Assembly (NCBI RefSeq): GCF_020509005.1
Contig: NC_063012.1
Span: 10,540,001 to 10,604,000 of the forward strand
Source of the DNA: Fulvia fulva
Lineage: Eukaryota > Ascomycota > Dothideomycetes > Mycosphaerellales > Mycosphaerellaceae
Reading direction: 5' to 3'
DNA length: 64,000 nucleotides
In this document: positions 11,401-23,425 of the stretch, one piece after another
Layout: each line of letters begins with the position of its first letter
How positions within the stretch are numbered: the first letter of the stretch is position 1
Translations under genes and position numbers: made by a program
The notes under the pieces: generated by a model
The model's database searches: none
The model's input: the letters and a program-made list of their open reading frames with translations, nothing else
Told to the model about the DNA's origin: nothing

Positions 11401-13726
11401 ACGCAAGAAGAGTTGCCACGATGGAAGCATGAATTTGCTCCTGCTTGCTTGAACGAACAGGCGCCAGTCCATCGATTTCGTCGAAGAATATGATACTAGG
11501 CTGGTTCTTGCGAGCCTCTTCGAAAAGCAGACGAAGTTGCTTCTCTGCTTCACCGACCCACTTGCTCAGAGCATCAGCACCCTTGCGCATATAGAAAGTC
11601 ACCTTCTGTCCATGGGTGCTGACACTGCTGGCCAGAGCACGTGCGAGTAGCGTTTTACCGGTACCTGGAGGTCCGTGGAAGAGTACACCACGCGGAGGCG
11701 TGATCTTGAATTGTTGAAAAGCCTCGGGATACAGCAGAGGCAGCATCACCATCTCTTTGAGCTGATTGATGTGACCATCAAGACCACCCACGCCATCGAA
11801 TGTGACATTGGTATCAACGCCAAGCGGATCTGCATCTGCAAGAGCCTTCTTGTCTTTGACCTTCCCGAGTCCTGGAGGTCCACCTCCTGGACCTTGTATG
11901 GGGTCAGAGTTGTGAGCCTGAGCCACAAAGGGCTTGGGGAATGCTGAAGTCGGAGTCATGCCAACTGTGCCACCAACACCGCTCTGCTGTCCTCGCATGG
12001 CGGCTTCATCGTCACTGCTGTCAGAGTCGACACCGCCGGTAGCGCCTGCACCATCTGGACCGCCGAGGATGGGTGGTGGTCCGCCAGCACCGCCGAAGGG
12101 GCCGAAAGTCGAGAACAAGCTTCGATACTGAGCTCCAGCTCTGCCGCCACCACCACCTCCACGCCTGTTTCGCTGAGGTGTGGTCGTTGCCACGGCCGGC
12201 GCATCGTCATCCTCGATAGGGAGAAGAAGCTCAGGCCGGAGGATACGGTAATCAGGCCTATTTGCACGATTCCGCAGACTGGTAGGCTCAAAGGAAATCT
12301 CTTGACGTTGTGATCTCTGTTTCCGAGGTCGCTCCCGTCTGATCCGTCTGTTGTCCTCGTCCAGCTCTGCAGCTTCGTCGGCAATCTCTTCAGGGTCAAG
12401 CTCATCCTCTTCCGGCGAACGCCGCGAACGGCTGCCATTCGAAGTTGTCTTGCCGCGTAGTCTGCCAGATCTTCTACCACCTTGCGAGCTCGCTTCAGCG
12501 CTACTTCTGCCCCGGGGTGGTTTGAGCAGCTCGTCTGAATCCGACATTCCCTCCTCTTCCACGTCAGCTTCGCCTTCCGCATCAGGCTCGAAGTCACTGC
12601 TCTGTTCGATGCCGCCGGACTTCCTGTTCCGTAATGAGCGCCGCGCATTGTTGTTCGCAGGCTGGGATGTTGGCGGCGTCGACGCCTTACGTCGAGGTCT
12701 CAACGATCGTCCGCCCTTCGAGACTGGTTCGTCGTCATCGTCATTGTCGTCTGGATCGTGCTGTGACTCCTGCACAACCTGCTCTTCTTCATCCTCTTCC
12801 TCGTATTCCATGCGAATATCGTCCTCCTTTACGGCGGATGTGGCAGGAGATGTTCGTGAGACCTGCTGCGCGTCTTGACCGCCGGCCGCGTCTTGTAGCT
12901 GAGAGAAGAACTTCTCGCCCTCTTCAGTCTGCTCGATGGTACCAACGGGATCATTTGCGACGGAGTCCTCCTGAGACACCTCGAAGATCGCGCTTGGTGG
13001 TTTCTTAGACGCAAGTCCTTTGCCGCCTCTTGAAGGTCTGCGACTGCCCTCTGGCTCTGGCGTAACGGTACCCGTTCTAGTCACGAGCTCGTGCTTGCCA
13101 GAGTCAGTCAGAGCAACCAGCGGCTGTTCCTCGTCATGCGACAAGCGACTGCTTCTTCGCGTCATGCCAGGAGCAGATCTCGTCGCCTGGGGTGTCGGCT
13201 CGCGCTTGAGCTGGCGACTAGAGGCGCGTGTACTGCGCGGAACGACCTTGTCTTTGACCATTGTGAATGGGGGGACTTTGAGCTTGACGACCAGAGTGCG
13301 TTTCTGCAGTCGCTCGGCGCGTGCCGACCTCTTCCCCTTGGGTCTTGCAGGCGTGTGACGATCGACCTCGCTTTCACTGTTCAACAACTCGCCTGCCTCT
13401 TCGTCGCTCTCCTCATAGTTCTTCCGCTTCTTCGCGGCGGATCGCACTCCTCTGCCAGTACGAGGATTCGTCTCGACGGGCTCGCTGTCTTCGTCGGATT
13501 CTGCGAATGAGTCTTCCTCTTCGCTCGGCTCGTTGCTGTCTGGGTCGATGTCACTGTCGTTGTAGGCTTCGCGGCGCCTCTTGGCAGGCCTCTTGGTGGG
13601 CGAGCCCTTGTGCGATTTGCGCGCTCGCTTGTGTGGACGCGCTCGGGGCGAGCTCGGTTCGTCGTTGAAGTCCAGGTCATCCGAGTCTGAGCGATTCGGG
13701 TCGAAAGGCCTCTCCCTCTTGGCCAT
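8485..13726 (-). CDS. YTA7: Yta7/ATAD2-family AAA ATPase with bromodomain
   Basis: Chromatin-bound AAA ATPase; the family (Yta7, Abo1, ATAD2) handles histones H3-H4 and controls nucleosome density. Two exons, 13726-10655 and 10605-8485, with a GTGAGT/CAG intron of 49 bp, give 1730 residues. The first 500 or so residues are acidic and Arg/Lys-rich, as in the family. AAA1 has Walker A GPPGTGKT near residue 685, Walker B IIFFDEIDG near 745 and the [21 protein letters not shown] sensor/arginine-finger segment; a degenerate AAA2 follows across the intron. The bromodomain lies near 1180-1310. The C-terminus is Gln/Ser-rich and ends in a run of 14 glycines from a GGN microsatellite. Nuclear. The start ATG is the first in the frame and directly precedes the KRERPFDPNRS acidic region. 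Confidence 0.93.
8494..8535. repeat. CCA/CCG trinucleotide microsatellite in coding sequence
   Basis: About seven CCA units followed by about seven CCG units on the plus strand, read on the minus strand as the poly-glycine end of the Yta7-like protein. Length change here would keep the frame, so it may be a polymorphic tract. Confidence 0.8.
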
Positions 13727-15149
13727 CCCGGGCTAGAAGCGGTGCATTTGTCGAAGTGAATGCGAAAGTGATGGCCGTGGCTCCCAAGGCTTAGAAGATG
13801 GGAGTTGTTCGGGATGTGGGAGAGACGAGCGACGCGAACAGAGCGTGGCCGTGAATGGCAGCACAACTCACAACATGGGTCTGCCTGCAATTCACCGTGA
13901 GTTTTGCACAGGTCGCATGAGGATCAGGTGGCGATGAGAAGTGTATTGTTTGCGGGCGAAGAGGACAGCAGGCGGCAGAAGTGTGATGAGCGAACGTGGT
14001 TGGCTCTGGAGAGCGGCGACCGGGACTGCGACTTGAACCTGATACTGGCATACTGCGCGACCCACTTTCCACGACGCGCCAGCCGAGCTCTCCAGAGACG
14101 ATAACAATGCTCAACAACGACATGTCTATCAATCCTCTACGTCCCGTGATAGTGCATGGGAAGTTGCAAAAGCGTGGTCGCATAAAGTTTCTGAGTCCAT
14201 CTGCGACTTTTTGGAGCACTTCCACTCAACTTTCACGGCATATATTCATCTTGCATTTCATCGCATTTGTCCTCTTGACGCCTGCTACGTCGAAACGCGA
14301 TCTGGAGTCGCGTCCAAGTCCAACTGTATGTCGACCTCACCTCTTCTTGCCACGGGAGCGTGCGCACGTGATTGAAGCTTTGGCCCGGCGTTCTTCCTTC
14401 TGGTCTTTCGTCACACTCGGGCTTTGCTTTTGGAATTCCCATGAGGCCGTCGTTGGAGCGCTTTTCACGTCGCATCTCATCGTCGACCGGCCGATACCAT
14501 ACACCGGACGGCCAGGTGCAGCGTAGGGAAGGCATGACCGGATGCTTGCATATGAAACGCTGCCTCTGGCAAGGCTGCAGAGCCATGTCTCTTGCTCTCT
14601 CTTGCTTGTCTTGACAGACATATCGCGGCACGCATAGACTCCTTCAGCATCTCGTACATAGACCTGTGGACTTGTTTATCGGCGACCAAGATGCACAGAG
14701 ACGATATCGGCACAAAGCTCCGAGGCTTGAGACGGAGAATAAATGTGCCATGTTCCGAGTCATCCTTGGAAAAAAGTCCAGGGGCAGCTTGAAAGCATAT
14801 TCGAGAGAACGATCATCAGGTTCATTGACTGCACACTTCACTTCAACCTCACTCGTTTTCCGCGGCTGTAAGCATTCTGCAACACCTTCGTAGCGAAGAC
14901 ATCCAGCACCCGCACCTCGGCGGACAGACCCACTCGTCCTGTGTCGTCCCCGGATCGCGCAACCGCTAGTCGATCAGCCATACAGAACTAATTCCGCGTC
15001 AAGGTCTAGGGAACTTCAGGAAACTAGAATCGCATCGCGCCGTCCTGCCACGCTTCCGTTACTACTTCCTACGATACGCCCGCCGCGACCGTTCCTCCTG
15101 AAAACACACCACCGCTGCAGGCGCGCTGCAGTGTCATCGGCTCGCAATC
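13727..15149. promoter_or_regulatory. Divergent intergenic region of YTA7 and AGC1 genes
   Basis: 1.4 kb separates the two start codons. Open frames on both strands in this stretch give no recognisable protein. The part next to the carrier gene (about 14900-15149) is C-rich with CACC and CCGC blocks, typical of a fungal 5' leader. No RNA gene was recognised. Confidence 0.4.
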
Positions 15150-17413
15150 ATGGCGGACCTGACGGAGAAGGTTGTTGAAAAGCTAGAGGTCGCCAAAGAG
15201 GCCACCAAGGAAAGCCTCGTTGGTGTTGAGTTGGAGAACCAGTCGTCGGAGCAGTCACGCGCCGAGTTCATGCAGTATGCGCAGAAGGATGAGGAGACCG
15301 GCGAGTTCTACATGAATGAGAAGGCATTCGTGGACGCTGTCGCACCGGAGGGTGAGGATTACGTGAGTATCACCTACACCACCTGAATGGCGCGCGCGGC
15401 ATTGGAGCATTGGAAGGCATTGAGGTCAATCACAACTGACACCCGCCACAGCACAAGATCAAGCGCGAGCAGTATGCCGTGCTCTTCCAAGTCGCCGATC
15501 GTTCGCAGAAGAACCGCGTGTCCCTCGCAGACTGGTCTGTCTTCAACAACCTTCTAGCGAAGCCTGACGCCGAGTACGAAATTGCCTTCCGCCTGTTCGC
15601 AGACCCAAGCTCAGGTCTCGTCGACTTCAACACCTTCAAAGATGTCTACGCGCGCAACAAGACTTCAGACACAGTGCCCTTCAACTGGGACAGCGATTGG
15701 GCCAAGTTGTACCTTGGCGGCAAGAGACACAGACATTCGATGACATACCCACAATTCGCGCAGATGCTCCGTGGTCTGCAGGGAGAGCGTGTCCGTCAGG
15801 CATTCCTGCACTTCGATCGCAACGGCGATGGCTACATTGAGCCCGAGGACTTTCAGCGCATCATTGTTGAGACGGCCGCACATAAGTTGTCCGACCACTT
15901 GCTCAGCAACTTGCCGACACTCTGCAACATCTCTCCAGGCTCGCGCATATCATACGCGAACGTGAGAGCGTTCCAGAATGTCATCCGCGAGATGGACTTG
16001 GTGGAGCTTCTCATTCGCAAGGCAATCGATCGCAGCAGCGATGGCAAGATAACACGCGTGGACTTCCTGGAGGAGGCATCTCGCAGCACTCGCTTCTCAC
16101 AGATGACCCCCATGGAGGCTGACATCCTCTTCCACTTCGCCTCCCTCGACCAGCCATCAGGTCGCCTCGGCATTCAAGACTTCGCCCGCGTTCTCGACGC
16201 CAGCTGGCACGCCGGTCCTGATGGTCGCGACTCACCATTGGGTGGTGTAGCTGAGGTTGGCGTCAAGGAGCACACACGTACCGGCAGCGTCCTCCACGAT
16301 GTTCTCGTTTCCGTCCACCACTTCGGTCTCGGATCCCTGGCTGGAGCCTTCGGTGCCTTTATGGTCTACCCCATCGATCTGGTCAAGACTCGCATGCAGA
16401 ATCAGCGCAAGGCCGGCGCAGGAAACGTACTCTACAAGAACAGCATCGACTGTTTCCAGAAGATCATTAGAAATGAGGGATTTCGTGGTCTTTACGCTGG
16501 TGTCTTGCCACAGCTTGTCGGTGTTGCGCCTGAGAAGGCCATCAAGCTCACCGTAAACGACCTTGTGCGGGGCAAGATGACTGACGCAAAGAACGGCCAG
16601 ATCCCATTCTGGGCAGAGATGCTGGCAGGTGGTTCTGCAGGTGGATGTCAAGTCATCTTCACCAACCCGCTCGAGATCGTCAAGATCCGTCTTCAGGTGC
16701 AGGGTGAGGCCATGCGTGCCGCAGCTCAGGAGGGTGAAGTGATTAAGAAGCGCTCCGCCCTCTGGATTGTGCGACACTTGGGTCTCGTCGGTCTCTACAA
16801 GGGAGCATCGGCATGTCTCCTCCGAGACATTCCTTTCTCAGCGATCTACTTCCCGACCTACGCTCATCTCAAGAAGGACATGTTCGGAGAGTCACCAACC
16901 AAGAAGCTTGGCGTCCTCCAGCTCCTCACCGCCGGTGCTATTGCCGGTATGCCAGCTGCCTACCTCACCACTCCCGCCGACGTGATCAAGACTCGTCTCC
17001 AAGTTGAGGCTCGCAAGGGCGACACCACATACACCGGCCTCACCGACTGCGCCCGCAAGGTCTTCAAGGAGGAGGGCTTCAAGGCCTTCTTCAAGGGTGG
17101 CCCAGCCCGTATCATGCGATCCTCACCACAATTCGGTTTCACCCTCGCCGCATACGAAGTCCTCCAAGGCGCGCTCCCCTTCCCAGGCGGCGAGCACGAT
17201 CAAGAGCTCCGTGGCGAGAAGCTCGAGCCTGCAGGAGGCCTCGGATCAGCTCAAGCATCGCTGCCGCATTTGCGTTGCCGAAACGCACTCAAGATCATCA
17301 ACGACCTCGACCTGGGATTCGGCAAGATGAAGGCACCGCACCCAGAGGGCGGCATGACTTCGTGGATCGGCGGACGCGCTCGTGACGCGGTGTCGCCATC
17401 GGCGGAGAAGTGA
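15150..17413 (+). CDS. AGC1: Mitochondrial aspartate/glutamate carrier with EF-hands
   Basis: Inner mitochondrial membrane exchanger of aspartate for glutamate, part of the malate-aspartate NADH shuttle. Two exons, 15150-15362 and 15452-17413, joined by GTGAGT/CAG, give 724 residues. The N-terminal half is an EF-hand regulatory domain as in aralar/citrin, with a canonical loop FDRNGDGYIEPEDF near residue 195 and a second SSDGKITRVDF. The carrier domain starts near 355 and shows three repeats with signatures PIDLVKTRMQ, PLEIVKIRLQ and PADVIKTRLQ. Length and layout match the animal and filamentous-fungal long form rather than the yeast Agc1, which lacks classical EF-hands. The start is the first ATG and is followed by a charged leader. 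It converges on the ZZ zinc-finger gene. Confidence 0.95.
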
Positions 17414-18307
17414 ATGTTCTTCATCAGGTAAGCCGTCGTGACTCGTGTGTGATTTCGTGACTTTTGTGATACTGTGACTTCGGCGGCGGTGGTGGAAGGG
17501 CAGCAGAGCATAAGCATGAGCATGAGCATACTGGGAAACAGAGGCAGACTGAGCGATGGAGATGGAAGTGGGTGCGACGGAACTGTGCGATATGGATGGG
17601 GATTGCTTCAAGCATAGCGTTCTCGGCGAAACAGGCGTTGGGTTGCTGGACAGCGCAGCGTGAGGGATTGCTTATAGGAGCGTGGAGGGCGTCGACGCGC
17701 AGTGACTGCTTCGACTATAGGTCAACGGCTTCAGCGCTGCCGTTGCGGATAGATGGCATGGCATATGGCTAGACGAGTGAAAGGCAGGGATGCGGCATGC
17801 ATATGCTGCTGCTGCGCAAGTTGTACTAAAAGTGTACTGGTACTTACTTACTCGAACAGAAGATTCTCATACGGTTACTCCTACATGGTCCTGGCATTCT
17901 ATGCGCCGGGTGCGTCTTGTCGATGCATCTCCTGGGTGGTTGCGCTCGAAGCACGGCGCAAGCCTCGAGGCAGAGGTCGGCTCACCAGCCCCTTGGCCTC
18001 CCATGCTGTTCTCCAAGCGCGGCGTGTGCCTCATCTACTGCACGTACTCCTCAGCTCCTCACCCCTACACGCCGCTCTCGAGCTACGACTTGCTGGCTCC
18101 GACGCTTAGCTTCGCTTTGTCCAAGCACCGCTCTCGCAGCACACCGCATTGCTTAGGCCCAGCATTGGCTCATGAGCTCCTCCGCCCCGATGACTCCTTT
18201 CGAACACACTCCCTTCCTTTGTCCGATGACATATCCATTACCTCTCCACTCTCCCCTCGCCGCCCCCAAACTCATCTCCACTGGTTCCATCCCATCCAGC
18301 CATTCAC
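17414..18307. other. Convergent intergenic region, no gene seen
   Basis: About 0.9 kb between the 3' ends of AGC1 and the ZZ-finger gene. From about 18180 the plus strand is strongly pyrimidine-rich, and plus-strand frames there are Pro/Ser/Thr-only artefacts of that composition. Confidence 0.5.
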
Positions 18308-20569
18308 TTACTTACAAACCCACCCCTCCCTCCACCACATCACCCTCTCCTCTGCCCCCTCTTGCCTTCCCGTCCCCTCCCCCAATCCCACCCCACCCTC
18401 TCCCCCCTTCTCCCCAACCCGCTCCCTCAACGCCGCCTCCTCCAACGCCGCCCTAATGCACCCCCTCACCCTCTTCCCCTCCGCTACACCCGCGCCTCTA
18501 ACCCATTCCCCATCAACCCTCGCGATTCTGGCCGAACTCATCCCCTCACCACTAATAATATCGACCCCGAAGCCGCGGCCTGGGAGCGGATGTCGGAAGA
18601 GGGATATGGTGAAGTAGTTCGTTGTTGCGATGGGATGGGAATGGGTGGCGGGGAGGAGGTAGCGGCAGCAGAAGCAGGTGCCGTGGATGTTTACGATTTG
18701 GTAGTGGTGGATGGGGGGTGGGGGTGGGGGTGGGGGTGGAGGTGGAGGTGGAGGAAAGGTGGGTGCGGAGGGTTTTGATTATCCTGTGACACCGAATAAT
18801 TCGTCAGCGCCAACTCAGTCAACCGAAGGTATTGAGCGAGGGAGGAGAGGCTTTCTTACCATGGCAAGGAAGGATGCGTAAAACACTCCGCCCCCCTCTT
18901 CAAGCCCCAAACCCCCCAGCCGTGGAATCTTCGCATCAGGATTGCTAGTGAAGACGGATAACATATCGCATTCATAATCATACAGCCTCCCCCTCTCAAT
19001 ATTCGCCAAACTAATTAGTGGATCAAAGGGCATCGGCCAAGGAGATGTCGGGACGAAGGACCAATGGCTCAATTTCATGAGCTCCGAGTCCCAAAGTTTG
19101 AAACTCGTAAAGTCACAGATGGGCAGAACATAGCTAGCCCTAGAACGGTCTTGACGAAGTGGAGATGGACCTGTACTGCGGCGGCGAGAGGGGGAGAAGG
19201 AGGAAGACGAGTCATCGGATCCTGTAGCGTTGGCGAGGATGGACTTGGCGGTTTGCATGGAGATGATGTTTTTGTTGAGGATTGAGGAGGGGTCTGCGGA
19301 TTCGTTCTCGAGGGACCAGTGGTGTTTGAAATCTGCCTTCGAGACTCCGACCTGCACTGCCGTTTGTTCTGCGTGGATAGCGTTGTGGAGGGATGGGTCT
19401 GATCTGTTGTATAGACTGCTCCATTCCGCGATGGAGTAGGCCAGTAATGCTTCAGCGCGGCGGTTCTGCATCGCGTACAAATCACCTAGCCAGTGCGCAG
19501 CTGCGCAGTCTCCGTCGTCGATGTCCGCGATGCGTGTGATTGGGGTGTTGAGGACGCGGATGAAGCGAGTGATCGCTTCATCCCATTCCCCGCGAAAGGA
19601 GGCGCAGACGGCGAGGAGATGCTGGACACGTCGTACGATGGGAGTCTCCACAGAACGTGCAGCGAGGGAATCGAGGTGTCCGATCAAGAACTTCTCAGCT
19701 CGTTCCCAGTCGCAGTTGTTGAAGAAGTGGACGATCAGCTTGACGCGTTCTTCGTCGAGGAGTTCTGTTGGTGTTGCCTCGTCGATGCCACCGGGCCCGT
19801 AGAATGTTCGGTGGTGAACGTCTCCTACAAAGTCGGGTGATTCAGCGTATGCGATGGGTGGTTGAGGCACTGGAGCTGTTTTGCGTGGTAATGGCGTGTT
19901 TGTCCCGTTGGTCGATGATTGTGTCTTGCGGCCTTTCTTCAGGAGTTTCCCCTTCGGATGAGTGTCAGGCAACGACTCCAAATACTCATCAGCAGTCGCA
20001 TCCAGCACATCCTCCGGCCAAGGCACAACAGGCTGATCCAGCGCAATGAAGTGATGATGCGCAGGATGCATTCGACGAGCTTTGTCAACACACTCATCAC
20101 AGTGGTCCCAATCCCCACAGTCCAGACATTTGTGTCTCCTGCCAAAAATCCTCTGATCACACACATCGCACGTGGCGCTGTGTTGCTCGTTACGGCTGAT
20201 AGGGAATCTCATTGGAGCAGGCTGAAAGGTGACGGCTGGAGGTGCGCTCGGGGTTCGTTTGGCGGGTCGGTATCTTGATGGTCCTCGAGAAGCCAGCGAG
20301 GCTTGGTTATCGTCGCGTGAAGTAGGCGTGGTTTGTGGGATGTTTGCCACGCTGTTCGACTTTACTGGTACTTGCCGCTTCTTGACTTGGACCAGTTCTG
20401 GCGCATCGTCTTCCCGCTCGCCTGAAGGAATCTTCTCGATATCTGAAGCCATTCCTTCTGATATGCTGTCTGCACTGGTAATGGATATTTCGGCGCTGGA
20501 GTCAGTAGATAGCGGTGTGACGCTTTCAATTTCAGAAATCGTCTTCTTCACAACCAGAGGCGGTGGCAC
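18308..20569 (-). CDS. ZZ-type zinc-finger protein with TPR-like region (C-terminal part of a longer gene?)
   Basis: Readable from about 20569 to 18840 without interruption. There is no ATG at the upstream edge: the frame simply follows a TAG at 20575-20573, and the first internal ATG is about 40 codons in. The ZZ finger is clear (CDVCDQRIFGRRHKCLDCG, DHCDEC, then the His pair), near residues 133-173. Downstream are helical repeats (FFNNCDWERAEKFLIGHL; AAHWLGDLYAMQNRRAEALL) that look like TPR/Sel1-type helices. An intron with GTAAGA, a CTGAC branch and CAG starts at about 18840 and ends at about 18780. The final exon reads a proline tract and then a conserved-looking block with CFCCRYLLP and LPGRGFGVDI, ending at 18308, but its frame agrees with the splice only if one base is restored in a C-run near 18720. 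ZZ fingers bind protein partners or N-degrons. The exact role is unknown. Confidence 0.7.
18714..18757 (+). repeat. G-rich tract, (GGGGGT)n/(GGAGGT)n
   Basis: Plus strand holds five or more runs of three to six G separated by T or A. It is read on the minus strand as the proline tract of the ZZ protein's last exon. It could fold as a G-quadruplex on the non-template strand, and it is a likely slippage or sequencing-error site. Confidence 0.7.
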
Positions 20570-20572
20570 AGG

Positions 20573-21989
20573 CTACTCAGTGTCGTCGTCAGGTACGGGT
20601 CTCATCACAGGCGTGGAGTCGTATAGATCATCCTCCGAGTCACTGTCAGGCAGCGCCGTAGATTGTGCAACATCCTCCGGTAATCTAGGGAGTGGCGTCG
20701 GCAGTACGAGCTCCTTCAGCCCTACTCGTGTGTTTGCAGGAGTTGGTGGTGATGGTCTTGCTGGATATGCAGCTAGTGCTCGACAACCACCAGTGGATAG
20801 TCCGTCTCCCGTGATGAAAGATGACTTCTCATCACATTCGCAATCGTTCAAGGGCAAAGCTGCATCTTCCCTAGCAGTGGTGGTCAGGCCAATCGCAGAA
20901 GTCTCGTTCCCGTCGCCGAAAGGTCCCTCAGCAGCCGAAAGCGCTATATGATCTTCCTGATCGAGCACTTTCAGTTGCAGTATCTCCACACGCTCATCTG
21001 AACGCTTCGTCTGTCGATTTACATTCGCCTCAACATCGCCCAGAAGCGAATCTTTCCTGCCGTGACTAGCCATCAAATCTGCAGCACCAACCTCCGGCAA
21101 CTGCTGCTTTCTAACCGACGGACTCTTCTCATCGCCCTGGAGCTCTGCTGAAGGGATCCACGATAATTCAGACTTTGCCATCTGTCCAACTAAGGTGTCG
21201 TCATTGTGTATGAGTCCACACGCTGCTTCGAACGGTGAAGCAAGATACGGATCCGGACGGGCATTGCTAGATGAGCCTTTGCTACGCAGACTAGCCTGAG
21301 AGCTAGACCGCTGAAGTATATTGGCTCTATCGGGATGGTAGTGGTGGTAGATTTGCTTGTCGGGGTAGAAGACTTCCTTCTCCGTAGTGCTGCGGCTTTG
21401 TCGCTTGGTGGTGCCAATGCTTGAAGCTGCCGATCCGGAACTGCACGTGTCGCCAGGGATATCCTTGGTCGTGCTGCAATATGGGGTTGATGTTCTGCTG
21501 CTTTGACTTCGTGTGCGTTGTGTAGAAAGGATATCAGGACGCATGGAAAGCGATAACACGTCGGTGCGCGTCATCTTCTTATATGCTGTAACGAGTTCGC
21601 GGCTGGCGGTGTCTAGTTCCTTCGTGAAAGTGGCGATAGTGTTGCTATTCACTTCACACTGGTTTGAGCATCTTGACAAGACAAGAGCCGCCTCGAGCTT
21701 CAGGAGGATGGCCTCGCATTTTGAGATGCCGCACGGCAGGTTTAGATCGTCTTGCTGCCCTACGTGGCCATCAAGCGCCTCGTCGACTTCTCCTAGGACA
21801 TTCCGCAAAGCCCTGAGACTGGCGGTCAATGACTTGTAGGTACTGCCAGTATCTCGACCTATGTGAAGTTATGACGTTAGCGGACATCCTGCGTTCTGAA
21901 AGCTTGGTCTCACATTGGATGAACAGCTTCTGTGCCACTGACTCGCAAGTCCGAACAGACACGCTTGAACTACTCGACTTCGACGCCAT
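20573..21989 (-). CDS. Fungal STAND-type N-terminal-domain-like protein, in frame with downstream ZZ gene
   Basis: Exons 21989-21914 and 21858-20573 (GTGAGA donor, TAG acceptor) give 453 residues. The N-terminus (KSSSSSVSVRTCESVAQKL, then a helical stretch with SLRALRNVLGEVDEAL and a Cys-containing LNLPCGISKCE segment) resembles the all-helical fungal N-terminal domain found before NACHT/STAND or other modules. The rest is Ser/Thr-rich and disordered. It ends at TAG 20575-20573. Two bases pairs of evidence tie it to the next ORF: no intergenic space, and exactly the same frame after the single stop. I think it is more likely the N-terminal half of one long gene than a separate gene. Alternatives are nonsense mutation, stop-codon readthrough or mRNA editing. 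Confidence 0.6.
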
Positions 21990-22529
21990 TGTTGTGATTA
22001 GTGGAAGTGGATGCCAACTGACAGTGGCGCTCTCGGATCTACATTGTTGAGCGATGGATGACTGACTGTTCTTTTGTTCTTCTGTGAAATGTTAACATGT
22101 TGAATCGTTTCGAGTCAAGGCGCCAAGAAGCAGGAGGAACTGCGTCACAGTGTACACGCAAACTGCTGCTGCTTCCCGTGATTCGTACAACGCAAACAAT
22201 TTAATATGCTGCAGTGTCCTGGTTATGGTACGTCTCAGCACCGGAAATAGCTCCTTGAACAGGATGCGTCGTGGCTTTGTGCAGGTCTGCGAGGCCGCCA
22301 TGCAGGACAATGCAGATTACGCTGCGATTCTGCTACTCGTGGCTATGCCTCAGGTTCTGGTGTTACGGTCGCGCAGGTCTCTTCAGGTCCAGAATCAGTC
22401 TTGGCGCTGCGTCCCATCGACAAAGGTAGGTCGCAGCGGCGGACAGCCTGACAGTCCCAAGGCTGTATGCCATGGATCATTAGGTGCACCGCATAGTTCT
22501 TCTGTCCAATGCGAACCAAAAATGTACCT
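21990..22529. other. Upstream region, no gene seen
   Basis: About 540 bp holding the presumed promoter of the 21989 gene and the 3' flank of the methyltransferase pseudogene. Nothing else is supported. Confidence 0.4.
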
Positions 22530-23425
22530 GCACTCACGATCCACGCCTCTTCCGCCACAACAAGCGACCTCTTGCGATCCGTGACATTTCCCGTACCACC
22601 GCCAGTCTCCCTTATCCAATCTCACCTGTTCCCCACATTGTCCTCTTCGTAGATCTCTTCTATGTCAAGACCTTGTGCTACTGCTTCATCGAAGGAACCT
22701 GCAAGCTTGGCGGTACCAGTATGGAAGCCAGCCCTTGCGTAGACGCTAGCATATGGAGCAGTGTTCAGGAGGCGCAGCATAGATCGAACAAGGTCCTCGT
22801 GCCCGTAAAGTAGCAGTCTGCTGCAATGATGCGAGTGAAGGTGTGCGCGTGGGAAAGGGCGAAGGGCGAGGCGACGTCGCGCCATGTGTAGCCGTGGACG
22901 GTGATGCGAGGCTGGAGGTTCTCTGGTTTGGTTTTGGTAGCGTTGCGTTGAATGTTTCTTGAGCATTTCTGGCGCGGGATAGTCGGTGATGGTGACCTAC
23001 TTGTCAGTCGCCAACACCAGTCCTTACCTCTCGGTTCTGCTACTGCTTCGCGCCTGCCAGAGTTACGATGATGCCGTTCAGTCTGACATGTGTCATACCA
23101 TGCCGTCAGCCAGCTCTTTCACCCTACAAGACACATTCGATAATCCACGCCTGCTCCCGGTCTGAGCGCCATCTCCTCTCACACTCCACTTCGGATCATG
23201 TCCACTGATGAGCTCGGCCACCTTGAGATCGGCATTCAAGAGGTAATGAGCGAACAGCTTGCCATCATTCTCATCTTCAACCGGCGCCGCCCTCAGCTCG
23301 ATGTCGCCGAATCTCTCGCTATGGCAGACGAGTCCATCTCCCTCGTCTCCATGATGGGTATGCGAGTAGTCGGTGAAATCGAGGCCTGGCGCCGCTGCGA
23401 AGACGTCCTAGGGCTCATCATCGCG
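22530..23425 (-). pseudogene. EFM7/NNT1-like methyltransferase, decayed
   Basis: Intact relatives are S-adenosylmethionine-dependent protein methyltransferases acting on elongation factor EF1A. Conserved pieces can be read in order on the minus strand but in different frames. They are DVFAAAPGLDFTDY; the block around GDIELRAAPVEDE with HYL and AELISG; a PGAGV remnant of the SAM-binding glycine loop; VTITDYPAPE after a GTAAGG/TAG intron; PENLQPRITVHGYTWRDVASPF; IIAADC; then HEDLVRSMLRLL and AGFHTGTAKLAGSFDEAV. Seen damage: a TAG just before DVFAA, a destroyed SAM loop with frame change, an extra A in an A-run near 22965, a missing base near 22815 and a TGA after VGNR. This much damage makes it a true pseudogene, not one sequencing error. 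The plus-strand open frame at 23198-23461 is its antisense shadow. Confidence 0.78.

Noticed and set aside
12351..12878. Ser-rich plus-strand ORF
   Set aside because: Mirror of the acidic disordered N-terminus of the Yta7-like protein.
17790..18617. 275-codon plus-strand Pro/Ser-rich ORF
   Set aside because: Produced by the pyrimidine-rich plus strand; the minus strand there carries the ZZ gene's last exon.
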